Origin: Cyanobacteria bacterium RI_101
GTDB lineage: Bacteria > Cyanobacteriota > Cyanobacteriia > Cyanobacteriales > Microcystaceae
NCBI GenBank assembly: GCA_016471375.1
Contig: WGLZ01000015.1
Coordinates: 1-64,000 of the forward strand
Direction of reading: 5' to 3'
DNA length: 64,000 nt
Shown: in pieces, positions 38,194 to 48,366 of the stretch
Numbering within the stretch: position 1 is the stretch's first letter
Layout of the letters: every line of letters begins with the position of its first letter
The notes under the pieces: model-generated
Told to the model about the DNA's origin: nothing
What the model saw: only the letters and a program-made list of their open reading frames with translations
Databases searched by the model: none
Position numbers and translations under genes: made by a program

Positions 38194-40839
38194 ATGTCAC
38201 TTCCCCTGGGTTCTCGTTGGAATCTTTCCCGCTGGGCCATCGGCCACCCCCGGCTAACGGTGGGGCTGTGGCTTGGCGCGGCGCTGGCCGGCTTATTGGC
38301 GCTCGGTTCCTTGAAATACGGCCTTTTCCCGGAGGTGAGTTTTCCGGTGGTCATCGTTCAAGCCCAGGGCAAGACCCCCACAGCAGAGGCAACGGAGCGA
38401 TTATTGACCATTCCCCTGGAAGCGCCGTTATTGAAGTTGGAAGACGCGACCCTTTACGCCTCCAGTTATCCCGGCCAGACGGTGATTAGCGCCGCCTTTA
38501 GCGCCGGAGGATCGTTAACGGAAGCGACGGAGCGGGTGAAAACGGCGCTGGCGGGTCAAACGGTCGTGCCGGCGGACGAGCTTAAGATTATTCCCCTGGA
38601 TTTAAACGAGTCCGTGGCCGCCACCTACGCGCTGGGGAGTCAGGACTTAGATCTGGAGACCTTAGCGCAATGGGCCAAGGAGACTTTAATCCCTGACCTG
38701 GAGGGTTTGCCCGGCGTTTTAACCGTTAATCTTCTGGGAGACGGCGCTTTTCGCCCCCCCGATTCAGAAACGGCGCCGGCCCTTAATCCCCCCGCCCTGG
38801 CTCGTTTTCAGGGAGAAGACGTTCTAGCGGTTCAAGTGGTGAAAGCGGCGACGGCCAATACCCTAGAAGTGGCGGCGGAAACCGCCCAGCGAATAGAAAC
38901 CCTGCAAAGAGACCATCCGCAAATCACCCTGACCTTGGCGGAGAGTCCGGCGCCTTTTATCCGGGAAGCGGTGACGGCTACTTTAGAAGCCCTAGGCGGC
39001 GCCGTTATTTTAGCTATTCTGGTCATTTACCCCTTTTTACGGAGTTGGCGGGCCACCCTCATTAGCGCCCTGGCCATTCCCCTTTCTCTCTTGGGAACCT
39101 TCATTGTCATGGCTCTATTGGGTTTTAACCTCGAAACCCTAACCCTTCTGGCCTTGGCGCTGGTCATCGGCATTGTGGTGGACGACGCCATTGTGGATGT
39201 GGAAAATATCGCCCGCCATTTAGAAGCGGGGGAAGACCCGAGAACCGCGGCGCTGAAGGCCACCGAGGAAATTGGCGTCGCCGTCACGGCCACCACTTTA
39301 ACCATTGTGGTGGTCTTTTTACCCATCGCTCTTTTGGGGAGCACCCTGGGACAGTTTTTTCGCCCCTTCGCCATTACCGTCTCCGCGGCGGTGATTTTTT
39401 CCTTGCTGGTGGCCCGCACCCTCTCCCCGGTGTTAGCGGTCTGGTGGTTGCGGCCCCGCCCGGCGCCGGTGGCCGAGTCCTCCTGGCTCGCCGCCTTAAC
39501 GGAGGGTTATGTCCGGGTTTTAGGCGGGTCTCTCCGGCGCCCCCGAACCGTTCTGACCCTAGCGGTTTTAAGCCTAGTCGCGGGCCTTGCCTTGATTCCC
39601 CTCATTCCCCAGGGCTTTGTCCCCAGCCTCGACCGGGGAGAATTTAACGTCGTCTTTCGTTCCGACGCGCCCCGCGCGACTCTCGGCGCCGTTTCCGAGG
39701 AGCGTAAAACCCCAACGACTTCCCCAGGCGCCTTCGCCTGGGTGGAGGAACTGGCGGCTAACCCCCAGGCGGCGTTGCTACGGCGGGGGCGCCGGGTGGC
39801 CCAAAAACTGGAGCCGGTGATTGCGGCGAATCCCGAGGTGGCGGAGCAATTTACCCTCATCGGCGCCCAGGGCGATCCCCTCCGGGGGCGGATCTACGTC
39901 AAGCTCAAGGGCGACCGGAAACAAACCACGGCCCAGGTTCAGGGACAAATCCGGGAAAGTTTACCGGTTCTGCCCAGGGTCAGCCAACGGGTGGAGGATA
40001 TTCCCTTTGTCCAAACCGGGGACGATAGCCCCCTTAAGGTGGCGCTGGTGGGGGAGGATTTAGACCGACTCAGGGACAGCGCCGAGAAACTTAAGAGCCG
40101 GCTAGAGACCCTACCGGGTTTGATCCAAGCGCAACTCTCGGGCCATCAGGGCGAACAAATCGAGCGCTATCAGGGACAACGAGCGGTTTACCTGAGCGCC
40201 AATCTCTTGCCGGAGGCGGCGCTGGGGGAAATTACGGACCAGGTGGAAGATTTAGCCGAGAGCGGTTTTCTGCCTCCCGGCGTTGAGCTTAAATTACAAG
40301 GCGAATCGGCCCGGGTCGATTTAATCTTTGGGGAATTCGCCGCGGCGCTTCTGCTTTCCCTGGGGGGGATGTTAGCTATTTTTATCGCCGTCTTTCGCCG
40401 TCCCCTCGAACCCATCGTCATCGCGCTCTCCCTGCCCCTTTCCCTCGTCGGCGCTCTGTTGGGGCTGTGGCTCGCCCAAAGCGACTTTGGCATGATTTCC
40501 CTGATTGGCTTAATTTTTCTCCTCGGACTGTTGGATAAAAACGCGGTGCTTCTGCTGGAGTACGTTAATCAACTGCGGGGCCGGGGTTTCGACCGGACAA
40601 CGGCGCTGACGGCGACGGGTCGGGCCCGCCTGCGACCGATTTTAATGACCACGGCTTCGACCATTCTAGGCATGCTTCCCCTGGCGTTGGGTCTCGGCGC
40701 CGGCGCCGAATTGCGGCAACCCATGGCGGTGGCCATTATCGGCGGGTTATTAACCTCCTCTTCTTTGAGTTTAATCGTGATTCCAGTGTTGTACCAGGTC
40801 TTAGACCGGCGGAACGACCCACCCAAGCGTTTAAAATAA
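38194..40839 (+). CDS. RND-family efflux permease (AcrB/MMPL-like), short form
   Basis: VSFPVVIVQAQGKTP, LALALVIGIVVDDAIVDVENIARH, LIFLLGLLDKNAVLLLEYVNQLRG. Confidence 0.92.
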   Translation: MSLPLGSRWNLSRWAIGHPRLTVGLWLGAALAGLLALGSLKYGLFPEVSFPVVIVQAQGKTPTAEATERLLTIPLEAPLLKLEDATLYASSYPGQTVISAAFSAGGSLTEATERVKTALAGQTVVPADELKIIPLDLNESVAATYALGSQDLDLETLAQWAKETLIPDLEGLPGVLTVNLLGDGAFRPPDSETAPALNPPALARFQGEDVLAVQVVKAATANTLEVAAETAQRIETLQRDHPQITLTLAESPAPFIREAVTATLEALGGAVILAILVIYPFLRSWRATLISALAIPLSLLGTFIVMALLGFNLETLTLLALALVIGIVVDDAIVDVENIARHLEAGEDPRTAALKATEEIGVAVTATTLTIVVVFLPIALLGSTLGQFFRPFAITVSAAVIFSLLVARTLSPVLAVWWLRPRPAPVAESSWLAALTEGYVRVLGGSLRRPRTVLTLAVLSLVAGLALIPLIPQGFVPSLDRGEFNVVFRSDAPRATLGAVSEERKTPTTSPGAFAWVEELAANPQAALLRRGRRVAQKLEPVIAANPEVAEQFTLIGAQGDPLRGRIYVKLKGDRKQTTAQVQGQIRESLPVLPRVSQRVEDIPFVQTGDDSPLKVALVGEDLDRLRDSAEKLKSRLETLPGLIQAQLSGHQGEQIERYQGQRAVYLSANLLPEAALGEITDQVEDLAESGFLPPGVELKLQGESARVDLIFGEFAAALLLSLGGMLAIFIAVFRRPLEPIVIALSLPLSLVGALLGLWLAQSDFGMISLIGLIFLLGLLDKNAVLLLEYVNQLRGRGFDRTTALTATGRARLRPILMTTASTILGMLPLALGLGAGAELRQPMAVAIIGGLLTSSSLSLIVIPVLYQVLDRRNDPPKRLK

Positions 40840-40867
40840 CGCCATCCTTCATTGCCGACGCCCGATT

Positions 40868-43090
40868 ATGGGACTTGTTCTACCGCGACGTCTCGCGTTT
40901 CTCGCCCGTCCCGGCGGCGCCGTCGATCTGGGTCGGGGTCTGCGGACTTTTTTAGCCATGGCTCTACCCTACGGCGCCGGTTTGGCCTGGGGCGCGCCGA
41001 GTTGGGGGCTGAGCGCCGGTTTTTTCGCCCAAATGATCCTGCTGGCGGATGTGGGGGGCTTGTACTGGATTCGGGGAATAACCCTGCTAAGCGCCTGGGG
41101 CGCGGCGGCGCTGGCGCTGGGCGCGGCTTATTTTGCGCAAGACCACTTGGGGTTGATGTTAGGGAGCGTCGGTCTCGGCCTCTTTGGCGCCGGTTATTTA
41201 ACGGTTTTCGGGGAACCCGGCGCCATGGTGGGTCTGGTATTGGGATTTTCCCTCCTGTTAGGGCTAGCGGGGGAAACCGGCGGCCTGCAAACCCTCTTCG
41301 CCGTCGCCATTGGGGGCGCCTGGGCACTCCTGCTGGCGCTCTTGATTTGGCCTTTTCTGCCCAATCAACCCCTCCGGCAAGGGGTGGCCCAGATTTTTCA
41401 GAGTTTAAGCCGTTATCTGAGAACCTTGGCCCAGAGCGATTTAAACCAGGAGCCGCCCCAGATGGAAGCGCCCCTGGCTCAACTGCGGCAGAATTTACTC
41501 GAAGCCCGGCGCTTGGTGGCCCTGACCCGTCGAGGCGGTTGGGGCCAGAGCCAGTTGCGGGAGTTGCTGATTGTTTTGATTGAGGATAGCGAGCGGTTAC
41601 TTAAAAGCTTTCTGCTTTTGCAGGAAATTCTGCATTTCCACGATTTACCCCAACTGCGAACGGCGGAAATTTTAATGTCGGATTTGTTGGAGTCCCTAGC
41701 AGAGTTAGCCGCGGATTTAGCCCAGATGACGTTAGGGAAAACCCTTAACCCTGATTTAGGCAGAGCGCTCCGCCTCATCCAAGCCCTAGAGCAACAGGAA
41801 GACCTCCAGCGCCGAGTCTCGACGGACACGTTGGAGGATTACAACAGCCGCGTCGCCATCGGCCAGTTGACCCAAACCTTAACCGCGCTCCAAAGCCAAC
41901 TGGAAGAGACCCTCGCCACCGCTCGATTATTAGCGAAGCCCCATCATTTTACCGGCGCCGCCCCGACGCCGGCGCCCTTAGAACCCGCCTCCGCTTGGCA
42001 GGAACCCTTAAGCGCCAACTTTAGCCTCGCCTCCCCCCTTTTCCGCCACGGGCTACGCTTAGGGCTGGGGGGCGTGGCGGGAACCTGGATCGCCCACGCC
42101 TTCGCTATCCCCTTTGGTTACTGGATTAGCTTGACCCTGATTTTTGTCCTCAAGCCGGACTTTAGCCTCACCTTCCAGCGCCTCTGCAATCGTTTGTTGG
42201 GAACCCTGTTCGGCGCCGCGGCGGTCTCCTGGGCGCTGAAAACCGTGACCGACCCGGTTATCTTAACCGTACTGGGCATTGTCTCCATTTCCGTCGCCTT
42301 GGCGCTCCTGCGTTTTCACTACAGCCTAGCGGTCTTTTTTATCACCGCCTTCGCCCTGATTGTTCAGGAAATCGCGCCCCATCCCCTGGCGGATCAGGCT
42401 TTGGGCGCCCGAATCCTCTGCACCCTCATCGGCGCCGGCCTGGCCTTTCTCCTCAGTTTTGGCTTTCTCCGCCACCCGGAAGATCTCCGCTTCGCCGAGG
42501 CGGCCCAAACGGCGCTGACGGCGGTTCGCGACTATTTTCAACTCCTCGCCCCCAGCTTAAGCGCCCAGAAACCCTTGCCCCTAGAGGCCTTGGAGCAAGC
42601 TCGCACCCGCTCCCGTTTGGCCTCGACGGCTATGCAGGCCGCCCTCGACCGCCTCCTCAACGACCCCAGCGCCGACCCGGAAACCCAAGAACCCGCCGTT
42701 ACTATCGCCAATTACATTCCCCGACTAGGGCGGGGCTTAACGGTTCTGGTTAGTCATCTAGAACAAAGCTCCGGCGCTCCGGCCCCCGCTCCGCTGATTC
42801 AGTTTCAATCGCAAACCTGTCAAACCTTGGCCAATCTCGGCGCCGCTTTGGAAACCCAGACCGCCCCGGCGCCCCTGACGGACTTGGAAACGGCGCTGGA
42901 GAACCTGCAAACCTACCATCAGACTCAACAGCGCCGGCGCTTAGAGGAACTGAGCCAAAAACAGGAGCGAACCGCGACCCAAATTTATTTAAAAAATTAC
43001 AATCTGGTCATCGCCGAGTGCCAGCAAATTTACCAAAGATTAAGCACCCTCCAGGCCGCTATCCGGCGCTTTTGGCAAAACGGCGCTTAG
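40868..43090 (+). CDS. FUSC-family (fusaric-acid/aromatic-acid exporter-like) membrane protein
   Basis: Duplicated hydrophobic halves; FGYWISLTLIFVLKPDFSLTFQRLCNRLLGTLFGA. Confidence 0.85.
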   Translation: MGLVLPRRLAFLARPGGAVDLGRGLRTFLAMALPYGAGLAWGAPSWGLSAGFFAQMILLADVGGLYWIRGITLLSAWGAAALALGAAYFAQDHLGLMLGSVGLGLFGAGYLTVFGEPGAMVGLVLGFSLLLGLAGETGGLQTLFAVAIGGAWALLLALLIWPFLPNQPLRQGVAQIFQSLSRYLRTLAQSDLNQEPPQMEAPLAQLRQNLLEARRLVALTRRGGWGQSQLRELLIVLIEDSERLLKSFLLLQEILHFHDLPQLRTAEILMSDLLESLAELAADLAQMTLGKTLNPDLGRALRLIQALEQQEDLQRRVSTDTLEDYNSRVAIGQLTQTLTALQSQLEETLATARLLAKPHHFTGAAPTPAPLEPASAWQEPLSANFSLASPLFRHGLRLGLGGVAGTWIAHAFAIPFGYWISLTLIFVLKPDFSLTFQRLCNRLLGTLFGAAAVSWALKTVTDPVILTVLGIVSISVALALLRFHYSLAVFFITAFALIVQEIAPHPLADQALGARILCTLIGAGLAFLLSFGFLRHPEDLRFAEAAQTALTAVRDYFQLLAPSLSAQKPLPLEALEQARTRSRLASTAMQAALDRLLNDPSADPETQEPAVTIANYIPRLGRGLTVLVSHLEQSSGAPAPAPLIQFQSQTCQTLANLGAALETQTAPAPLTDLETALENLQTYHQTQQRRRLEELSQKQERTATQIYLKNYNLVIAECQQIYQRLSTLQAAIRRFWQNGA

Positions 43091-43098
43091 GGTCTAGC

Positions 43099-43857
43099 TC
43101 AAGCCGTCTTTCTGGCAATATAAAAACCGTAACTGTAATAGTCTTTGTACTTTTCATAGAGTTCTATTTCCCTTCGCTCCGCTTCCACTATCCTTCGAGC
43201 CTCTTCGCCGTTTTTATTGCGTTTCAGAAACGCCTCAAATTCCTCCTGCAACGGTTGATAATAATTCTCTAACCAGCAGTTCTCCGGCAAAACAAAATAG
43301 CCCATGGGAGAGTAACCCTGCTTTTCCAGCGCCGTAATTTTTGCGGAAGCTAGATTAATTTCCGGGTATTCGTTCTCCCAATGGGTTTGAATTGCCGCCG
43401 GTCGAGAATCGGTTATCCAGGTAATCTCCGACACCGCGAGCAGTCCCCCCGGTTTTAAATACCGACGCCAGTCCTTCAGCCCCTGTTCAAAGCCAATATT
43501 GTAGATCGCTCCTTCAGACCAAATCAGATCCAACTCTTCGTCGGCAAAGGGTAAATTCTCTAGGTCGCCGACTAAGGTCGCGATTTGTTCCCCCAGACCT
43601 CCTTGAGCGGCCCGCGTCTTTAACGCCTCCAGAAACGCCGGCAGAAAGTCCACCGCCGTAATCTGGGCGTTTAAATGTCGCCCCAGCAACAAAGTCGAAG
43701 CGCCGGTTCCGCAACCCAGATCGGCGATTTTTAAGGGCTTATTTGGATCAAGCCGACACAAATCCAGCGCCCGCAGGGTCTCCGCCTCGCCCCCCGGCCC
43801 CTGGCGAGCGTTACGGAGATGAAGGTCGATCAACAGTCGGTAATTGTCCATGGCCAA
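43099..43857 (-). CDS. Class I SAM-dependent methyltransferase
   Basis: KIADLGCGTGASTLLLGRHLNAQITAVD motif I. Confidence 0.9.
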   Translation of the reverse strand: MAMDNYRLLIDLHLRNARQGPGGEAETLRALDLCRLDPNKPLKIADLGCGTGASTLLLGRHLNAQITAVDFLPAFLEALKTRAAQGGLGEQIATLVGDLENLPFADEELDLIWSEGAIYNIGFEQGLKDWRRYLKPGGLLAVSEITWITDSRPAAIQTHWENEYPEINLASAKITALEKQGYSPMGYFVLPENCWLENYYQPLQEEFEAFLKRNKNGEEARRIVEAERREIELYEKYKDYYSYGFYIARKTA

Positions 43858-43979
43858 TTCTGTTTAACGTCGAGGGATAACGGGGCGTCGTTTTGGCCAT
43901 CCTAGCGCCGCTTTTCCGCCCCGGCGCCGACGGAACGCTCTAGAATGGGACGCACTTATCGTTAGGGAGTGAAAAGGGT

Positions 43980-44960
43980 TTGGCGATAAAATTTGGCTTA
44001 ACTATCGGCGCCGCTCTCAGCAAAAGCCGGATTACAACCTTGCAGATTAACCTGGGACGGCGCTGTAATTTAGCCTGTAGCCATTGCCACGTGGAGGCGG
44101 GGCCGAAACGGACGGAGGAAATGACAGCGGAGTTGGTCAACCAGTTAGTGGCGGTCATCGAACGCTTTCCCCAGATTGAAACGGTGGATTTAACCGGAGG
44201 CGCGCCGGAGATGGGACGGGGCTTTCGGGAACTGGTGGAAGCGGGTCGGCGCCGGGGGAAAGCGGTGATTGTCCGGTCTAATTTAACGATTTTTTTCGAG
44301 GCGGGTTATGGGGATATGCCCGGCTATTTGGCGGCCAACCAAGTCCGGGTGGTGGCCTCCTTACCCTGTTATCTCCCGGAAAACGTGGAGCGGCAACGGG
44401 GAGCGGGGGTTTATCTCGATTCCATTCGGGCGCTCCAGTGGCTCAACGCCCTAGGCTACGGGCAAGATCCCCGCTTAATTTTAGATCTGGTTTATAATCC
44501 GCCCTTGCCCCACAGCGCCGCCGAGTTTCGTTTATCGCCGAATCAAGTTAACTTAGAGCGGGATTATCGGCGCTATTTAAGTCAACACTTTCAAATTGCC
44601 TTTAACCGGCTTTTAACGTTAACGAACTTGCCCATCGGTCGGGCCCGGCAGATCCTCGAACGGCAAGGATTAGCCGAGTCTTACCTCGATTTTCTCGGCC
44701 AAAACTATAATCCCGCCACGGTGCCCCAACTGATGTGCCGCCCCCAACTTTCCGTGGATTATCTGGGCAACCTCTACGACTGCGATTTTAACCAGATGGA
44801 AAATTTACCGGCCCGGACGCCGGAGGGTCGCGCCTTAACCGTGGCGGATTTACTAGCCGCGGGTTCCCTCGATTTGATTCAAACGGTGGCGACCGCCGAT
44901 TATTGCTATGGCTGTACGGCGGGAAGCGGCTCCAGTTGCGGCGGCGCTTTGGTGGTTTAG
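43980..44960 (+). CDS. arsS: Arsenosugar-biosynthesis radical SAM protein ArsS-like (DUF3641)
   Basis: LQINLGRRCNLACSHCHVEAGPKRTEEM; NYNPATVPQLMCRPQLSVDYLGNLYDCDFNQM; CYGCTAGSGSSCGGAL. Confidence 0.9.
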   Translation: MAIKFGLTIGAALSKSRITTLQINLGRRCNLACSHCHVEAGPKRTEEMTAELVNQLVAVIERFPQIETVDLTGGAPEMGRGFRELVEAGRRRGKAVIVRSNLTIFFEAGYGDMPGYLAANQVRVVASLPCYLPENVERQRGAGVYLDSIRALQWLNALGYGQDPRLILDLVYNPPLPHSAAEFRLSPNQVNLERDYRRYLSQHFQIAFNRLLTLTNLPIGRARQILERQGLAESYLDFLGQNYNPATVPQLMCRPQLSVDYLGNLYDCDFNQMENLPARTPEGRALTVADLLAAGSLDLIQTVATADYCYGCTAGSGSSCGGALVV

Positions 44961-44964
44961 AAAA

Positions 44965-45831
44965 ATGAAACTTTTTTTGGCCAATTTGGGCAAGTTTGCT
45001 CAAAAAAATCCCTGGACGGTTTTCAATTTGGGAATCCTCATGGGCCTCATTCTGGGGGTGATCGCGGGGCCTTGGCTTTACCCCATTTCCCTAGACCAGA
45101 TCGACTTTGGTCAAAGCCTAACGCCCCCTAGCCCTAGTCATTGGCTGGGCACCAACGATTTAGGGCAAGACCAACTGGCCCGGCTGTTAACCGGAGGACG
45201 GATTTCCCTAGCGGTGGGCTTTGCCGCCATGCTGCTGTCCCTGACTCTGGGGACGGCGGTGGGTCTCAGCGCCGGTTTTTTTGGCGGCTGGCTCGATCTG
45301 GTCTTGACGCGGCTGACGGAGTTATTCCAAGCTCTGCCCCAACTTCCCTTGGTTTTGCTCGCGGTTTATCTCTTTAAAGAACCCATGGCGGGGCTGGTCT
45401 CTCCCCAATGGGGCGTTTTTATCCTAGTGGTGGCCGTGATTGGCGGTTTGAATTGGATGACCCTGGCCCGTTTGGTGAGGGCCCAGTCTTTAAAACTGCG
45501 AGAAATGGAATTTATGCAGGCGGCCCGAACCCTCGGCGCCAGTCCGCTCCGTCTGATTCTTTTTCACCTTTTGCCCAATGTCCTAGACACCCTGATTGTG
45601 GCCGCCACCCTAGCGGTGGGCAACGCCATCATCGCCGAATCGACCCTCAGTTTTCTGGGCCTAGGCTTTCCCCCGGATGTTCCGACCTGGGGGCAGATGC
45701 TTTATGCCGCCAAGGATTACCTCGACACGGCGCCTTATTTAGCCTTTTTTCCCGGCCTAGCCATTTTCCTAACGGTTTTGAGTATTAATAGTCTAGGGGA
45801 CAGTCTCCGAGACGCGCTCTGGCGCCGTTAA
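44965..45831 (+). CDS. ABC transporter permease (DppC-like)
   Basis: HWLGTNDLGQDQLARLLTGGRISLAVGF; EFMQAARTLGASPLRLILFHLLPN EAA loop. Confidence 0.92.
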   Translation: MKLFLANLGKFAQKNPWTVFNLGILMGLILGVIAGPWLYPISLDQIDFGQSLTPPSPSHWLGTNDLGQDQLARLLTGGRISLAVGFAAMLLSLTLGTAVGLSAGFFGGWLDLVLTRLTELFQALPQLPLVLLAVYLFKEPMAGLVSPQWGVFILVVAVIGGLNWMTLARLVRAQSLKLREMEFMQAARTLGASPLRLILFHLLPNVLDTLIVAATLAVGNAIIAESTLSFLGLGFPPDVPTWGQMLYAAKDYLDTAPYLAFFPGLAIFLTVLSINSLGDSLRDALWRR

Positions 45832-46361
45832 GACTTCTTGCTCTCCGGGGCCTGACAATCCCGAAGCCAGAGACGGACGGCCTCGGCGAGGTCGCTGTCG
45901 TTTAAAAATTGGGGCGGCTCCGGTATAGGATTCGTTTTCGCGGCGTTCAATTGCCCGTAGAGGAGCGCCAACTGCCATCCCCCCGACGTTTCCACCCAAA
46001 AAGAGCGATAAAAATTTTGGCGAGAGGTTAAGCCCGCCTCGTCGTAATGCCGCTCTAGGGTGGTAAAAAAAACCTGACGGGTGGTGTCCGGCGCCTGGGG
46101 CGGAAATTGTCGTTGAGGCAGAGGCAAGGGGTTAAAATCCGCTTCTCCGGCGATTAACAGATAAGTTTGCAAGGGTTCCGCCCCTAAACGGCGCTGGGCC
46201 ACCCGATTGACGTAGCTGGGCAAATCCGCCAGCAGAGGAGGAATCAGGTCGGTCAACTCCCCCGGACAAGCGCCGAAGACCGGATGAGTCGTTCCCAGCC
46301 AGAGGCAAGGGAGCAACAGCGCCGCCCCCGCTTTTTTAATGTGTTTAACCCTCTCCTTCAC
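45828..46361 (-). CDS. Secreted hypothetical protein
   Basis: Signal peptide; ATGA overlap with upstream Uma2 gene. Confidence 0.65.
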   Translation of the reverse strand: MKERVKHIKKAGAALLLPCLWLGTTHPVFGACPGELTDLIPPLLADLPSYVNRVAQRRLGAEPLQTYLLIAGEADFNPLPLPQRQFPPQAPDTTRQVFFTTLERHYDEAGLTSRQNFYRSFWVETSGGWQLALLYGQLNAAKTNPIPEPPQFLNDSDLAEAVRLWLRDCQAPESKKS

Positions 46362-47128
46362 GGCGCCGTCTCTCCTTCATTATCCAGATCAACGCCCAGT
46401 CTTTGTAGGCGCTCCAGTAAGCGCAGTTTTTCTCGGCGCTCTCGGGCTAACTCTAGTTCCATCCGGTTCAACCGCTCTTCCAATTGTCCGATTAACTGTT
46501 CCGGCAGGGGATAGGGCTGGCCCCTCTCGTCGTGCCAAGCCAACCATTCTCGCCAAATCCCCCCCAGTTCTCCCTCCGCTCGCCCGATGCCTAGGCCAAT
46601 TTCGGGAATCCAGAACGGCTCCTGGGATTGTCGCTGATAGCGCCGACTCTCTGGGTCTAGTTGATAAACCTCGAAAGGATCTCGCCGATCCCGGCGGTAA
46701 TATTCGGGATTGTAGAGGACGTAATACTTTACCCCTAGGCGAGCGTATTTCTCCATTTTTTCCCCATATTCTTGACCGTAGGTTCTGGAGACGAACTCTA
46801 ACGCTAACAGGGGCGAAATCTCCTGTTCTTCCTGAAGGACGTAACTGAGGCGCCCCCTCCCTTCCCGTTTGTGGCGCTGGACGCCGACGCTCAAGAAACC
46901 GTCCGGGATGACCGCGGGCGCGCGTCGTCTTTGCCCCTCCCGGTCGTAGATTCCCATATCGACGCCAAAGAACCAATCCTCCCGGCGCTTCCAGATTTGT
47001 TCCAGAACCGCCAAGAGCCAGTTGGGAATCGTGTTCTGATTTTCGTTATCCACGGGAGTGTCGTCGGAGTCGGGCAGTTCCTCTGAGGTGGGCAGTTGGC
47101 TATCGAGATCGAGTAAACGCGGTTCCAT
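46358..47128 (-). CDS. Uma2-family (DUF820) endonuclease-like protein with C-terminal coiled coil
   Basis: PDGFLSVGV...PLLALEFVSRTYGQEYGEKMEKYARLGVKYYVLYNPE. Confidence 0.9.
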   Translation of the reverse strand: MEPRLLDLDSQLPTSEELPDSDDTPVDNENQNTIPNWLLAVLEQIWKRREDWFFGVDMGIYDREGQRRRAPAVIPDGFLSVGVQRHKREGRGRLSYVLQEEQEISPLLALEFVSRTYGQEYGEKMEKYARLGVKYYVLYNPEYYRRDRRDPFEVYQLDPESRRYQRQSQEPFWIPEIGLGIGRAEGELGGIWREWLAWHDERGQPYPLPEQLIGQLEERLNRMELELARERREKLRLLERLQRLGVDLDNEGETAP

Positions 47129-47220
47129 GACGTAACTTCCCGCTGGCTGTTAGCTCTTTTCATCATCAGCGCCATTATAGTCGAGGCTCTAAGCGTCTCC
47201 AGGGCGATCCATCCCCGATA

Positions 47221-47988
47221 ATGGATCGCGATTCACCGCTCTTTCAACCTTTCCCCATGACCGACCTGCCCATGGCGTCCATGCGCGCCCAACTTCATCC
47301 CCTGATGGGGCGTCTCGCGGAAGCCATCCTCCGGCGCTGGCGGGACAGCCTAACCCTGAGCGCCTACGACCTCCCGGAGGACTTAGGCTATATCGAAGGG
47401 CGCCTAGAGGGGGAAAAACTGGCGATCGAAAATTGCTGTTACCAAACGCCCCAATTTCGTAAATTGCACCTAGAACTAGCCAAAGTGGGTAAAAGCTTGG
47501 ATATTCTCCACTGCGTCATGTTTCCCTACCCCGAGTATGGGTTGCCCCTGTTTGGTTGCGATTTAGTAGCGGGCCCGGCGGGCGTCAGCGCCGCCATCGC
47601 CGATCTATCCCCCACTCTCCCGGAGGGTCGGCTACCGGCCGGTTATCGCGAAACCCTTGCTCAACTGGAACCCGTCGCCTTTCAGGACGCGCGGGAACTG
47701 CCGCCCTGGGGAGATATTTTTTCCGAGTATTGTCTCTTTATTCGTCCCCGGAGCGCCGAGGAAGAAGACCGATTTCTGGCTCGGGCGGAGGCGTTTTTGG
47801 CGCTCCATTGCCAACAGGCGAATCTGGCCCAACCCTTGGGAGAGGCGGAAACGGAGCGCCATCGTCTCGGTTTGGAGAATTACTGTCGTCAACAGCGCCA
47901 AAACGATAAAACCCGCCGGGTGTTGGAGAAAGCCTTCGGCGCCGCCTGGGCGGAGCGTTATATGACTCAGGCGCTCTTCGACGACTAG
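47221..47988 (+). CDS. pcyA: Phycocyanobilin:ferredoxin oxidoreductase
   Basis: [48 protein letters not shown]; start may be ATG 47257. Confidence 0.95.
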   Translation: MDRDSPLFQPFPMTDLPMASMRAQLHPLMGRLAEAILRRWRDSLTLSAYDLPEDLGYIEGRLEGEKLAIENCCYQTPQFRKLHLELAKVGKSLDILHCVMFPYPEYGLPLFGCDLVAGPAGVSAAIADLSPTLPEGRLPAGYRETLAQLEPVAFQDARELPPWGDIFSEYCLFIRPRSAEEEDRFLARAEAFLALHCQQANLAQPLGEAETERHRLGLENYCRQQRQNDKTRRVLEKAFGAAWAERYMTQALFDD

Positions 47989-47997
47989 GACTGTCCC

Positions 47998-48025
47998 TTG
48001 AGAAATCAAGCCGGACTGCTATAAT
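47998..48025 (+). promoter_or_regulatory. Sigma70-like promoter upstream of psaK
   Basis: TTGAGA - 16 nt - TATAAT. Confidence 0.55.
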
Positions 48026-48087
48026 GCCCCTCGGATTCTGACATCAGCCGATCAAAATTAACGCCCCCATTTAGGAGAACTCATTTA

Positions 48088-48360
48088 ATGAATACCACTA
48101 TTTTACTGCTGGCGGATTTGACCCCCACCACCGCCCCCTGGAGCCTCTCCGTGGGGGTGATCATGAGCTTTTCTAACCTCTTCGCCGTGCTGGTGGGCTA
48201 CTTCGCTATCCAAAAAACCGGACGGGGTCAGGGCTTGCCCGTGCCTCAACTGGCCTCCAAGAAAACCTTCGGAATGCCGGAACTGCTGGCGACCATGAGT
48301 TTTGGCCATATCCTCGGCGCTGGCTTGGTGCTGGGCTTAGCCAGCACGGGAGTTCTTTAA
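48088..48360 (+). CDS. psaK: Photosystem I reaction center subunit PsaK
   Basis: WSLSVGVIMSFSNLFAVLVGYFAIQKTGRGQGLPVPQLASKKTFGMPELLATMSFGHILGAG. Confidence 0.95.
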   Translation: MNTTILLLADLTPTTAPWSLSVGVIMSFSNLFAVLVGYFAIQKTGRGQGLPVPQLASKKTFGMPELLATMSFGHILGAGLVLGLASTGVL

Positions 48361-48366
48361 TTCGCG

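Noticed and set aside
40852-41583. ORF of 243 aa (and antisense 40866..41327)
   Set aside because: Out of frame within the FUSC gene; Arg/Gly/Pro-rich composition typical of off-frame GC-rich DNA
43099-43857. Methyltransferase as ArsM
   Set aside because: Lacks the conserved ArsM cysteine pattern; only a generic UbiE-like methyltransferase is supportable
46358-47128. Uma2 proteins as a defence system
   Set aside because: Two Uma2 genes occur separately, without neighbouring methyltransferase or helicase; Uma2 genes are common and scattered in cyanobacteria
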